A DNA stretch of 64,000 nucleotides, taken from the NCBI GenBank assembly GCA_019633425.1, contig WSUB01000007.1, forward strand, positions 496,001 to 560,000. Direction: 5' to 3'. Below, piece after piece: positions 29,541-39,586 of this stretch (its first letter is position 1; each line of letters begins with the position of its first letter). The notes under the pieces were generated by a model, which worked only from the letters and a program-made list of their open reading frames with translations, was not told the origin of the DNA and did not search any database. Both the position numbers and the translations under genes were made by a program. Origin of the DNA: Tulasnella sp. 424 (taxonomy: Eukaryota; Basidiomycota; Agaricomycetes; Cantharellales; Tulasnellaceae).

Positions 29541-31559
29541 ATGCTTCAGTCATTATTGGCTGGCTTCCTTCTCCTACCCCTTTCTTTGGCACTTACTCTA
29601 ATCTCTCTTGTGCGTAGCCCTTAAGCCGCGAGTCGGTAACGTCAGCTAATCGTTTCTCAATGCTATCATAGGTGACTACCCTAATGCTGCCCCAGTCCAC
29701 CGAGAGTGCACGTTCCATCCGTGGGGTATGTTCGAGGCTTTCTATTCTTTTTGCTCGCCAGTGCTCACTCTCCGCTGCTAATACTACCGTCGTGCAATCG
29801 TCTCAGACTGAAGGTGACCCCCGCACCTCTCAGGACTTCACCGGCGTCGACACCATCATCGCGTCCCGCGGTGAACACGACAGCGAACGCCGCATCACTT
29901 ATGATTCTCAAAGAAAACCAGTCACGAAGCCAAACGATGGCACTGGACTTACTAGCGTGAGTAGTTTTTATAATAAATGTCGGATAGAGGCTCACTTGGT
30001 CGTTTCTAGTCGGGCCCTCGCCCACTTATACTGGGGACCTTCCAAATTACCACCCCAAGGTCCAATACTTCTCCCGGAGTGAGTACCTGCTCTGATCCCG
30101 CTCCTTCGGCCGGTATTGATCGTCTCTCACACATTTCTTGAATCTTAGTCCCGCCCACATTCATCCTCATCCCGAGCCCCTCGCTCCCCCACAGCTGTCT
30201 CCGCTCGTTGGTCCTCGTACACGAGCCCCCTCACGCCGCGATCTCAGCTCCCGTCTTCTCCCGTCTCGGATGAAGTCGAGAGCTTGAAGACGCAACTGGC
30301 CGCGAGTGAAGCGCTCGTGAAGCAGCTCACCAAAGAGAAGTTTGAGGCGGTGGACGCCTCTCGGAAGCTGTTCTCCGATGTTGAGAGTCTTCAAAAAGAA
30401 CATACTCAGTGGATGCAGGAGAGAGAAGTGTTGATGGCCAAGCTAGGACCTCTTGATGAAGACGACGACGCCTTTGAACGGATCGGATCCATATTCCTCA
30501 CCTCGACGCTCGCGGACGATAATGACGGTTGTGGTCCCGGCAACGCGGCTCTCTCTCCTGCTAGCACCCCGATGGCTCCTTACCTCCCCACCATCGACCC
30601 TGCTTCTTCCAGCTTAGCGTATCTGTCACCTCAACTATCTCTCAATGCGCTCGGGCTCTTCTGTCCCCCAGACAGTCCAGTCCAACTGCCCATACCTCCA
30701 CCCGCTCGTTCAGCCCCCGCCTCAGCTCAAGTTCCTCGTACCCAACGGGATTTGATCGACCTGGCGTCGCAAATGGTTGGGGGCGATCTCTGCCCTGGAC
30801 ATGTTGGGCATCGAGATCTGGACAATCGTGCTAAGTCCTTCCCGAAGGAAGTCAAGGTGTCTGCTGGCAGTCGGTCAGTAGCTTGCCTAGCAAAAGCTGC
30901 TCAAAACATACTGACATCGTTTATCGTTTAGCCCTTCCATCAAGCTTACAACAGGACTCGACTCACGCGCCGCGACGACTCGCGTATCGAACTCGACTGG
31001 ACGACCAAGGGTGGCATCGACGTCCACGAAATGGCTGGCCATGAAGGAACCGCAGATCCACCTAGCGTCCATCGATTCCTTGCGCGAGTCCGGAAGTGAG
31101 AATGATTGTGAGAAGCAAACGTCCCGGAGACGTTTCACAACGGATAAAGGGTCTGCTGCAAGAGTGGGGTCCAAGAGTAAGAGGCCAAGCCCCCTTAGGG
31201 CTAGAAACTTTAAGCCCTGTTCGTGAGTTACTTTGAATTTGCATCGGGTTATGGCGTCTCTCGTTCTCGGGACTGAGAAAAATTGCTTGTTTAGCTCTCC
31301 GCTCGCCAATCCCCCGCTCACCAATCCGTACGAGAACCCGGAAGAAGAACAAACCGGGACCGAGATGAATGGCTCATCGAGCTCTCCGCTCGTCAACCTT
31401 CCCGAGGACACCAAACAAGGGCAACCCAAGAAGAGAAGGCAGCTCGGGAAGTTGCTCAAGAAAGTAAGGTCTTGGATCTGTAAGTCGTGACTGCTCCACC
31501 TTCGACGACTCTATAAATTGTTAATTGGGTTCTTTTCATGCGCAGCACGCAGTGCGTGA
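29541..31559 (+). pseudogene. Orphan membrane-anchored coiled-coil protein, copy A (probably damaged)
   Basis: Comparing the copies gives the exon plan: hydrophobic start MLQSLLAGFLLLPLSLALTL; VTTLMLPQ...SIRG; CSLSAANTTVVQSSQTEG...; SGPRPLILGTFQITTPR...; then the long exon with SDEVESLKTQLAASEALVKQ, a predicted coiled coil. Next come an exon ending NFKPCS and a last part GKLLKKVRSWIS. Relative to copy C it lacks 79 codons in frame, between LDE and DDDAFERIG. The acceptor before the penultimate exon is lost (CCCAG in C, CTCGG here near 31265-31271), so the native C-terminus may not be made. No known family recognised. Confidence 0.6.
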
Positions 31560-31770
31560 ACTGTTCCCTTAGGCCTCTGTATCTGTTCTGCTATCGTGTC
31601 GACTTGCTTCTCTAGTGTTGTGCTATCATGCCTGCTGTATTTTTTTTCTCTCGGGCTGTACTGTCTTGCTGTGCTGGATATTTATTCGCGGTCTCGGAGC
31701 AATTCCTGGTTCATAACATCACAACGCATTACGCTGGAATGCCCCCTTCGCTCTATAGTGTTCTAGGTGT

Positions 31771-31785
31771 CCCCCGGAAAGGGGG
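31771..31785. repeat. Perfect CCCCC-GGAAA-GGGGG hairpin, copy A
   Basis: A five-pair GC stem with loop GGAAA, about 210 bases past the orphan gene stop. It is identical in unit B and imperfect in copy C. It may lie in the 3' untranslated region. Confidence 0.5.
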
Positions 31786-31898
31786 CACCGGGCACACAGG
31801 ATCATTAAGAAATACCGCGATCTCGTACAATCAAACCGATTGATTGATTGGCACCCGCGCCGTGAGTCCCGTGTTCCTGGTCCATCGTTCGTTGAATC

Positions 31899-32100
31899 AC
31901 GGCCCGGCTCCATGTAACAACATAATGTGGAAAGTGTTAGAAGTGAACACAAAGTAAGTGATACATGGTCCTTGACATCCGATGTAAATGAAAGCAAAGC
32001 AATGTAGGTCCGCAAAACGTGGGCTCCGCGAATCCTCACCCCCGGGTGAAAAGACTTATCAGCGGTGTCATCCCAATCGTCAACGACGAGGTCGTAGAGA
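31899..32100 (-). pseudogene. Copied 3' end of SEC8 in unit A
   Basis: This matches 39431-39631, the last codons and 3' flank of SEC8, in the same orientation. On the minus strand the reading LVVDDWDDTAD is preserved, but the stop codon TAG has become AAG. Only about 14 codons are present, so it cannot make protein. Confidence 0.85.
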
Positions 32101-32338
32101 TGGCATGGTAGAGCGAAACGTCTCTTCGAGCGAGGGAGGCGTGGATGGTCCAGTCGACCTAGCTAGATGCAAAGTTTAACCGACGGGTAATTATGGAACT
32201 CAGTCACGGGTGGGAATTTGATGTGCGACGTCCAGCTCCTCCTACTACTTAGAGTCAGGGAAACAGGCCCGGAAAACGAGCAGCTGCTTCCTCGCTTTCT
32301 TCGCTCTTTCTATGACAACTTCCATTGCGCCCGCAGCC

Positions 32339-33460
32339 ATGCCACCACGTGCGTAAACTATTCCCGTCTGCCTGAGGCTGCTGCTCAACCTCCTTCATCG
32401 GGGCCTCTAGATTCGTCCCTCAGCCCAAATCCAGCTGCAATTGTTAGCAGGTGCGCTGCTGCCGTTCAAATCGCCATGCGGGACTTCTCTGTGCCTCGTG
32501 TCCTCTTGTTCGACGATTGTGTCGTTAAGTTTAACGATACGGACATCCTTAACGAAGGCGATACGCAGGCGTTCGTCTACGCGGCGGCACTCAAGAGCTC
32601 TCCAAACACACCGCGCGTCCCAGAAGTCTATGAGTGCTTCTCGTGCGACGGTATCCAATACCTTGTAATGGAGCGCGTCAACCTCCCAACCGTGGAGGCC
32701 TGGATCAAGGACGCCGCCAGCGAGGCTGAGGCGCAGTCCCGCTTCGACAATGCCTGTCAGGCGGTCGCCAACGCCCTCCGCTGGCTCTTCGCTCTCTCCC
32801 CTCCGGTCGGTTCCGAGATTGGTCTGATCGAGGGCGCGTACGCTCAGACGCAAAGTGCCGCCGTTCGTGCGAAGAGCGGCCGCGCCCGTCATCCATTCTT
32901 TGGCGACTACAGCGCACCGTTTCGCTACACCGGCGCACCTGCCCTAGAGCGACATATAAAAGCGGTATGTTTCCGTGCCAGTGCGTTTTCTAGTCAATCG
33001 CTGACGGGTTTTACCACAGGCTCTCGGTCACCGTCCGCGTAGTGCCCCGCCGCCAGCGGTCGAGATGGCGAACGAGCCGTTGGTGATGATTCAAAGCGAC
33101 ATCAAGCCATTCAACTTCCTCATCGACCCTTTGACGCTGCAGGTGACCATCTTCGACTTTGGCTGTGTCAGTGCGCTGCCGTATTCGTTTGTCAGCTTCA
33201 CGCTGTATTCGACCGGAGATAAGTTTACCAAGCGCATCGCCGAGTTTTTGGGCTGGAAACGGTCCGATAACTCTTTGGCGATGGGAGCGGCTACAGGGAT
33301 ATATTGGCAAATATCGAGTAAGCGTTTTGGTAAGTCACACCTCTGCTTAACGTTTGACTTCGACTTGACGACGGCTACAGGCTTGGACAAGGATGGTTTC
33401 CCGGTGCCGAAGGTTCCATCTCGTCGACTTCCCCGGTCAGAGCATTCCGTGAAGGCATAG
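32339..33460 (+). CDS. Kinase-like phosphotransferase (PKL/APH type), copy A, intact
   Basis: Four exons (32339-32352, 32424-32964, 33020-33329, 33381-33460) close to 314 residues. The first exon gives only MPPRA. Family marks are VLLFDDCVVKF, VPEVYECF with YLVMERVNLPTVEAWI (N-lobe and hinge), IGLIEGAYAQTQSAAV, the catalytic loop MIQSDIKPFNFLID with Asp and Asn in place, and FDFGCVSALP as the DFG motif. The end is GLDKDGFPVPKVPS. From memory, similar proteins form expanded families in agaricomycetes, annotated as phosphotransferase or kinase-like; substrates are unknown. I place the start at 32339 because the short first intron skips frames that are not conserved with copy B. Confidence 0.8.
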
Positions 33461-33588
33461 ACCTACGATTAGCCTCGATGAATACTGTCTCGTCGTTTGA
33501 ATCCTGGCTTATATACTTGTAGTAGAATCAATCGAGCGTGTATATATCTCTTCCTTTCTCTCTTGTAGATTCTTTCAGCCTTTGGGTT

Positions 33589-33744
33589 GTACGGCCCCGG
33601 AGGCTGGGCCTGTAAGTGATCCCAACCAGATCTTCTAACCATCCGCGCAACCGAGCACTCTCCGTCTATTTAGACCAAGGCAATGGACGCTTCGTACCAA
33701 CTACTCAGCCCGCTGTGGTCGCCCCTGGTTACGGTACGATGTGA
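33589..33744 (+). pseudogene. PMP3 3' fragment at the duplication junction
   Basis: This carries the end of PMP3 exon 4 (from YGPGG), the last intron and the final exon to the stop codon. There is a 3-base deletion, and Tyr is changed to Trp in YGPGGWA. It lacks promoter, start and both membrane spans, so it is a relic of where the duplication broke. Confidence 0.9.
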
Positions 33745-34850
33745 ACCTGAAGGTTACTGCCCTCCATACCCCCTTTAGGCTGAGTCTCAACCCAAAATGT
33801 AATGAATCACATACGGCTACCATAAATCACTATATTATACACCATATACGCGGTTTCTCGCTGGGGAGATTATCGAGTGGATATTCCTTAGGAGAGGGAG
33901 TAGCTCCGAGTTACTCCTTGATAAAATCCCGCACAAACGCTTTTGGCTTTGCGTGTGATTGCGAGCCTCGAACACGAACCCTCGCCAAAGCTTCCTCATC
34001 CTGCCCTTTAGGAATTTCTTGCATTGATGTCTCTTCTGCATAGTAGGTATGGCTCATCATTGAAAGTCGCTCGGTTCCATCCCAATCGACGACAGGGGAG
34101 ATGACCTAAGGTAACCCCTGTCAGTGGACGATAGGCTATTACACGATTTTGGCTGCCGTCCCCTTCTTTTCGTCTCAAGGCTTACTATTAGGAATCTCAT
34201 CTCTTGGCTTCTTGATGAGGTATCGAGATTTTCAGCTTCATCTTCCGCATTGTTCTATCGAAACTTCCTGTTGATGGCGTCCTTTTCCTGACGTATGTCG
34301 GATTCTCAGCGCGTTGCTGTGTTCTCCGCTGCATCTCGTTTATTCACGCATCCTTGACTGTAAAATCGCACGACTTTAGTATATTGTCCTACCCAATATC
34401 GACCATGGGTAACACTTGTCGGTCGGGTAGGGACGCTGCACCAGAGCTTTCCGGAAATGGAAGGTGTGAGAGAGTTAGGGTCCAATCCGAAGTTGCTTTC
34501 TAGCCCGATCAACTTGAAATTCCTCAAGCCTAACTCTCCTGCCTCAGAGTCGTCAGTCCCCAGCGAACGACTCGTAGTAGGCCTCGAGTTGTGTCCGAGC
34601 AACAATGAGACCTACATTTGCTCCCGTTGCTTACTTGAGCAGCCGTGCTTGCATCACTCGTTCACGTCGCCAGCACGTCCCACCTCTCCCCACCACTACC
34701 TCCCCCCAAGTCCCTAAAGAGCCGAGTTATTCAAACGCTCTACGGTCTCTGCTACCAAGTCTATCATTCACTCATCGTTTCTTGCTTCTGCAAAGCTTCC
34801 CATTTCCCTCAACCCAGTCACCCCCACCCCCCCACCCCCCGCTCGCTGAA
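33745..34850. other. Conserved region upstream of orphan gene B
   Basis: Copy of the unit A upstream region. The frame MEGVRELGSNPKLLSS (from 34457) is open for 86 codons here. C-rich tracts at about 34820-34840 precede the start codon at 34851. Confidence 0.5.
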
Positions 34851-37086
34851 ATGCTCCAGTCCTTGTTGGCCGGGTTCCTTCTCCTGCCCCTTTTGATCTC
34901 TCTTGTGTGTATCTCTTAAGCCGCGAGCCGGTAACGTCAGCTGATCGTCTCGCAATGCTATCATAGGTGACTGCCCTGATGCAGTCGCGTCCATCGAGAA
35001 CCACTGAGAGTGCACGTTCCGTCCCTGGGGTATGTCCGAGGCTCTCTATTCTTATGTTCTCCAATGCTCACTCTCCGCTGCTAATACTACCGTCGTGCAA
35101 TTGTCTGTGATCTCCGCACGTCTCAGGACTTTACCGACGTCGACACCATCATCGCGTCCCGCGATGAACACGACAGCGAGCGCCGCATCACTCATGTTGC
35201 TCAAGGGAAACCAATCACGAAGCCAGAAGATGGCACTGGACTCACTAGCGTGAGTAGTTTCGATAATAATTGTCGGATAGAGGCTCACTTGATTGTTTCT
35301 AGTCGGGCCCTCGCCCACTCATACTGGGAACCTTCCAGATTACCACCCCGAGGTCTAATGCTTCCCCCGGAGTGAGTACCTGCTCTGATCCCGCTCCGTC
35401 GGCCGGTATTGATCGTCTCTCACACATTTCTTGAATTTTAGTCCCGGCCTCATTCATCCTCATCCCGAGCCCCTCGCTCCCCCACAGCTGTCTCCGCTCG
35501 TTGGTCCTCGTACACGAGCCCCCTCACGCCGCGATCTCAGCTCCCGCCTTCTCCCGTTTCGGATGAAGTCGAGAGCTTGAAGACGCAACTGGCCGCGAGT
35601 GAAGCGCTCGTGAAGCAGCTCACCAAGGAGAAGTTTGAGGCGGTGGACGCCTCTCGGAAGCTGTTCTCCGATGTTGAGAGCCTTCAAAACGAACAGACTC
35701 AGTGGTTGCAAGAGAGAGAAGTGTTGATGGCCAAGCTAGGACTTCTTGACGAAGTCGAAGCGACCCCCGGGCTTTTGCCCTCATCTGAGGAAGTCTGGTT
35801 TGCCGGATCAAACCAGACCCCTCCACAGACGCAGTCACCCCTTCTCTCGCCGGTCAGTATGAGTCGAGGTCACCGCAACCCCGAGACGCCACCGTCAGAA
35901 ACCCACGAAGTCCCTGAAGTCACAGTCGATCAACCAGCGGCTTCGGGTCGTGCCCGTGCAGAGCCGTTGGTTAGCGAGGTAGGCGTCGAAGACGACGACG
36001 CCCTTGAACGGATCGGATCCATATTCCTCACTTCGACGCCCGCCGACGATCATGACGGTTGTGGTCCCGGCAACGCGACTCTCTCTCCTGCTACCACCCC
36101 GATGGCTCCTTACCTCCCCACCATCGATCCCGCTTCTTCCAGCTTAGCGTATCTGTCACCTCAACTATCTCTCAATGCGCTCGGGCTCTTCTGTCCTCCA
36201 GACAGTCCAGTCCAACTGCCCATACCTCCACCCGCTCGTTCAGCCCCCGCCCCAGCTCAAGTTCTCCGTACCCAACCGGATTTGCTCGACCTGGCGTCGC
36301 AAATGGCTGGGGGCGATCTCTGCCCTGGACATGTTGGGCATCGAGATCTGGACAATCGTGCTAAGTCCTTCCCGAAGGAAGTCAAGGCGTCTGCTGGCAG
36401 TCGGTCAGTAGCTTGCCTAGCGAACACTGCTCCAAACATACTGACATCGTTTCTCGTTTAGCCCTTCCATCAACCTTACAACAGGACTCGACTCACGCGT
36501 AGAGACGACTCGCGTATCGAACTCGACTGGACGACCAAGGGTGGCATTGGCGTCCACGAAATGGCTGGCCATGAAGGAACCACAGATCCACCTAGCGTCC
36601 ATCAATTCCTTGCGCCAGTCCGCAAGTAAAATTGGTGGTGAGAGGCAAACGTCCCGGAGACGTTTCACAACGGATAAAGGGTCTGCTGCAAGAGTGGGGT
36701 CCAAGAGTAAAAGGCCAAGCCCCCTTAGGGCGAGAAACTTTAAGCCCTGTTCGTGAGTCACTTTGAGTTTGCATCGCATCATGGCGTCTCTCGTTCTCGG
36801 GACTGAGAAAAATTGCTTGTTTAGCTCCCCGCTCGCCAATCCCCCGCTCACCAATCCTTACGAGAACCCGGAAGAAGAACAAACCGGGACCGAGATGAAT
36901 GGCTTGTCGAGCTCTCCGCTCGTCAACCTTTTCGAAAACACCAAACAAGGGCAACCCAAGAAGAGAAGGCAGCTCGGGAAGTTGCTCAAGAAAGTAAGGT
37001 CTTGGATCTGTAAGTCACTGCTCCACCTTCGACGACTCTATAAACTGTTAATTGCGTTCTTTTCATGCACAGCACGCAGTGCGTGA
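34851..37086 (+). pseudogene. Orphan membrane-anchored coiled-coil protein, copy B (disrupted)
   Basis: The same exon plan as copies A and C, beginning MLQSLLAGFLLLPLLISL. Three lesions are visible against C: the acceptor before the third exon is changed from CCAG to CCAA (35061-35064); 10 bases are missing at about 35106, shifting the frame; and the acceptor before the penultimate exon is lost, as in A. The long exon is complete and keeps the 79-codon block with SETHEVPEVTVDQPAASG that A lacks. The coiled-coil heptads (VESLKTQLAASEALVKQLTK) are unchanged. A full-length product is unlikely. Confidence 0.65.
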
Positions 37087-37296
37087 ATTGTTCCCTTAGG
37101 CCTCTGTATCTGTTCTGCTATCGTGTCGACTTGTTTCTCTAGTGTTGTGCTATCGGGCCTGCTGTATTTTTTTCTCTCGGGCTGTACTGTCTTGCTGTGC
37201 TGGATATTTATTCGCGGTCTCGGAACAATTCCTGGTTCATAACATCACAACGCATTACGCTGGAACGCCCCCTTTGCTCTATGATGTTCTAGATGT

Positions 37297-37311
37297 CCCC
37301 CGGAAAGGGGG
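37297..37311. repeat. Perfect CCCCC-GGAAA-GGGGG hairpin, copy B
   Basis: Identical stem and loop to the unit A copy, at the matching distance past the orphan gene. Confidence 0.5.
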
Positions 37312-37420
37312 CCACCGGGCACACAGGATCATTAAGAAATACCGCGATCTCGTACAATCAAACTGATCGATTGGCACCCGCGCCGTGCGTCCGTGTTCCT
37401 GGTCCATCGTTCGCTGAATC

Positions 37421-37615
37421 ACGGCCCGGCTCCATGTAACAACATAATGTGGAAAGTGTTAGAAGTGAACACAAAGTAAGTGATGCATGGTCCTTGACAT
37501 TCGACGTAAATGAAAGCAAAGCAATGTAGGTCCGCAAAACGTAGGCTCCGCGAACCCACCCCCGGGTGAAAAGACTTATCAGCGGTCCTAACCGTCAACG
37601 ACGAGGTCGTAGAGA
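37421..37615 (-). pseudogene. Copied 3' end of SEC8 in unit B
   Basis: Second copy of the SEC8 3' end, slightly shorter, with a small deletion inside the coding part (CGGTCCTAACCG where the native gene has CGGTGTCATCCCAATCG). Confidence 0.8.
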
Positions 37616-37848
37616 TAGCATGATAGAGCGAGGGAGGCGTGATGGTCCAGTCGAACTGGCCAGAATGAGATACAAAGTTTAACCGACGGGTAATTATGGA
37701 ACTCAGTCACGGGGTGGGAATTTGATGTGCGACGTCCAGCTCCTGCTACTCCTTAAAAGTCGGAGAAACAGACCCGGATCTGAAAACGATCAACTGCTTC
37801 CTCGCTTTCTTCGTTCTTTCTATGGCAACTACCATTGCCTCAGCAGTT

Positions 37849-38980
37849 ATGCCACCACGTGCGTAAACTATTCCCGTCCGCTTGATGCTGCTGCTCAACC
37901 TCCTTGATCGGGGCCTCAAGATTCGTCCCACAGCCCAGATCCAGCTGCAATTGTTAGCGGATGCGCTGCTGCCGTTCAAACCGCCTTACGGGACTTGTCT
38001 GAGCCCCGTGTCCTCTTGTTCGACGATTGTGTTGTTGAGTTTAACAATGCGGGCCGTCTCCTTAACGAAGGCGATACGCAGGCGTTCGTCTACGCGGCGG
38101 CACTCGAGAGCTCTCCAAACGCACCGCGCGTCCCAGAAGTCTATGGGTGCTTCTCTTGGGACGGTATCCGATACCTTGTAATGGAGCGCGTCAACCATCC
38201 AACCGTGGAGGCCTGGATCAAGGACGCCGCCAGCGAGGCTGAGGCGCAGGCCCGTTTCGACAAGGCCTGTCAGGCGGTCGCCGACGCCCTCCGCTGGCTC
38301 TTCGCTCTCTCCCCTCCAGGCGGTTCCGAGATTGGTCTGATCGAGGGCGCGTACGCTCAGAGGCAAAGTGCCGCCGCTTGTGCGAAGAGCGGCCGCGCTC
38401 GTCATCGGTTCTTTGGCGACGACAGCGCACCGTTTCGCTACACCGGCGCGCCTGCCCTAGAGCGGCATATAAACGCGGTTTGTTTCCGTGCCAGTGCGTT
38501 TTTTAGTCAATCACTGACGGGTTTTACCACAGGCTCTCGGTCACCGTCCGCGTAGTGCCCCGCCGCGAGCGGTCGAGATGTCGAACGAGCCGTTGGTGAT
38601 GGTTCAAGGCGACATCAATCCACTAAACTTCCTCATAGACCCTTGGACGCTGCAGGTGACCATCATCGATTTCGGCTGTGTCAGTGCGCTGCCGCATTCG
38701 TTTGTCAGCTTCACGCTGTATTCGGCCAGAAATAAGTTTACCGCGTGCATCGCCGAGCTTTTGGGCTGGAAACGGTCCGAATAACTCTTTGGCGATGGGG
38801 GCGGCTACAGGGATATATTGGCTAAAATCGGGCCCGGGCAAGCGTTTTGGTAAGTCACACCTCTGCTTCACGTTTCACTTCGACTTGACGGCGGCTACAG
38901 GCCTGGACAAGGATGGTTTCCTGGTGCCGAAGGTTACATCTCGTCGACTTCCCTTATCAGAGCATTCCGTGAAGGCATAG
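37849..38980 (+). pseudogene. Kinase-like phosphotransferase, copy B (frameshifted)
   Basis: The same exon plan as kinase A. The catalytic loop MVQGDINPLNFLID and IDFGCVSALP are kept. After GWKRSE one extra base relative to copy A (near 38780) brings a TAA stop, removing about the last 50 residues. A TGA at about 37905 lies in the first intron and is not a lesion. The truncated protein would still contain the catalytic loop and DFG, so some activity cannot be excluded. Confidence 0.75.
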
Positions 38981-39104
38981 ACCTACGATTAGCCCCGATG
39001 AATACTGTCTCGTCGTCTGAATACTGGCTTATATAGTTGTAGTAGAATCAATCGAACGTGCATCTCTCTCCCTTTCTCTCTTGTAAATTCTTTCAGCCTT
39101 TGGG

Positions 39105-39586
39105 CAGCTCCAACTCTGGAGTTAAGTCAAGGTGAATACTACTAACATGGAGATAGTCACACGTTGTCGCTTGGATCAAGGCTGTGAACATAGCTTCTCC
39201 GCTCCTCGCGCGTATATTGCACATTGTGTCGGCGTAGGTAATTTATTCGTTCAAGCCAAGGCCGAGTCAAAGTGATGTGTGAATTGTTTTAGCGAGGGTC
39301 ACGCTATTTATTGGTCTTCGGTGAAGACACATTGCGAGATCATCGTATCGATATGTATCGTATGCCAGTGGATTATACATTAAACAGGCAATTGTGCAGC
39401 CAATAAGCAAGTTCGGTAATGCACAATATTACGGTCCGGCTCCATGTAAAACAGAATGTGAAAAGTGTTAGAAGTGAATACAAAGTAAGTAATACATGGC
39501 CCTTGACATCCGACGCAGATGAAAGCAATGCAATGTAGGTCCGCAAAACATAGGCTCCGCGAATCCCTACCCCTCGGGTGAAAAGA
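39105..39586. other. Unique spacer and SEC8 3' flank
   Basis: Single-copy sequence from 39105 to about 39430, then the SEC8 3' untranslated region that was copied into units A and B. No gene is seen. Confidence 0.5.

Larger units (their letters stand above)
28215..33588. repeat. Tandem segmental duplication, unit A
   Basis: About 5.37 kb, starting inside PMP3 at GTACGGCCCC and ending after TTTCAGCCTTTGGG. It is matched almost base for base by unit B. It holds the PMP3 3' end, the orphan gene copy A, a copy of the SEC8 3' end and kinase A. The main length difference from unit B is a 237-base deletion in the orphan gene. Confidence 0.9.
33589..39104. repeat. Tandem segmental duplication, unit B
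   Basis: About 5.5 kb, directly abutting unit A. The junction reads CAGCCTTTGGG then TTGTACGGCCCC, fusing the unit's right end to the inside of PMP3. The right border is at 39104, where TTTGGG is followed by unique sequence. Contents repeat unit A in the same order. Confidence 0.9.

Noticed and set aside
31628..31843. Hydrophobic small frame after orphan gene A
   Set aside because: It is not kept in frame in copy C and overlaps the hairpin; likely 3' untranslated sequence.
37900..37910. TGA in kinase B seeming to be a premature stop
   Set aside because: It lies in the first intron between the MPPRA exon and the main exon, where copy A also has non-coding sequence.
28215..39104. Unit as a classical transposon
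   Set aside because: No terminal inverted repeats, long terminal repeats, transposase or reverse transcriptase were seen; the borders fit a segmental duplication.
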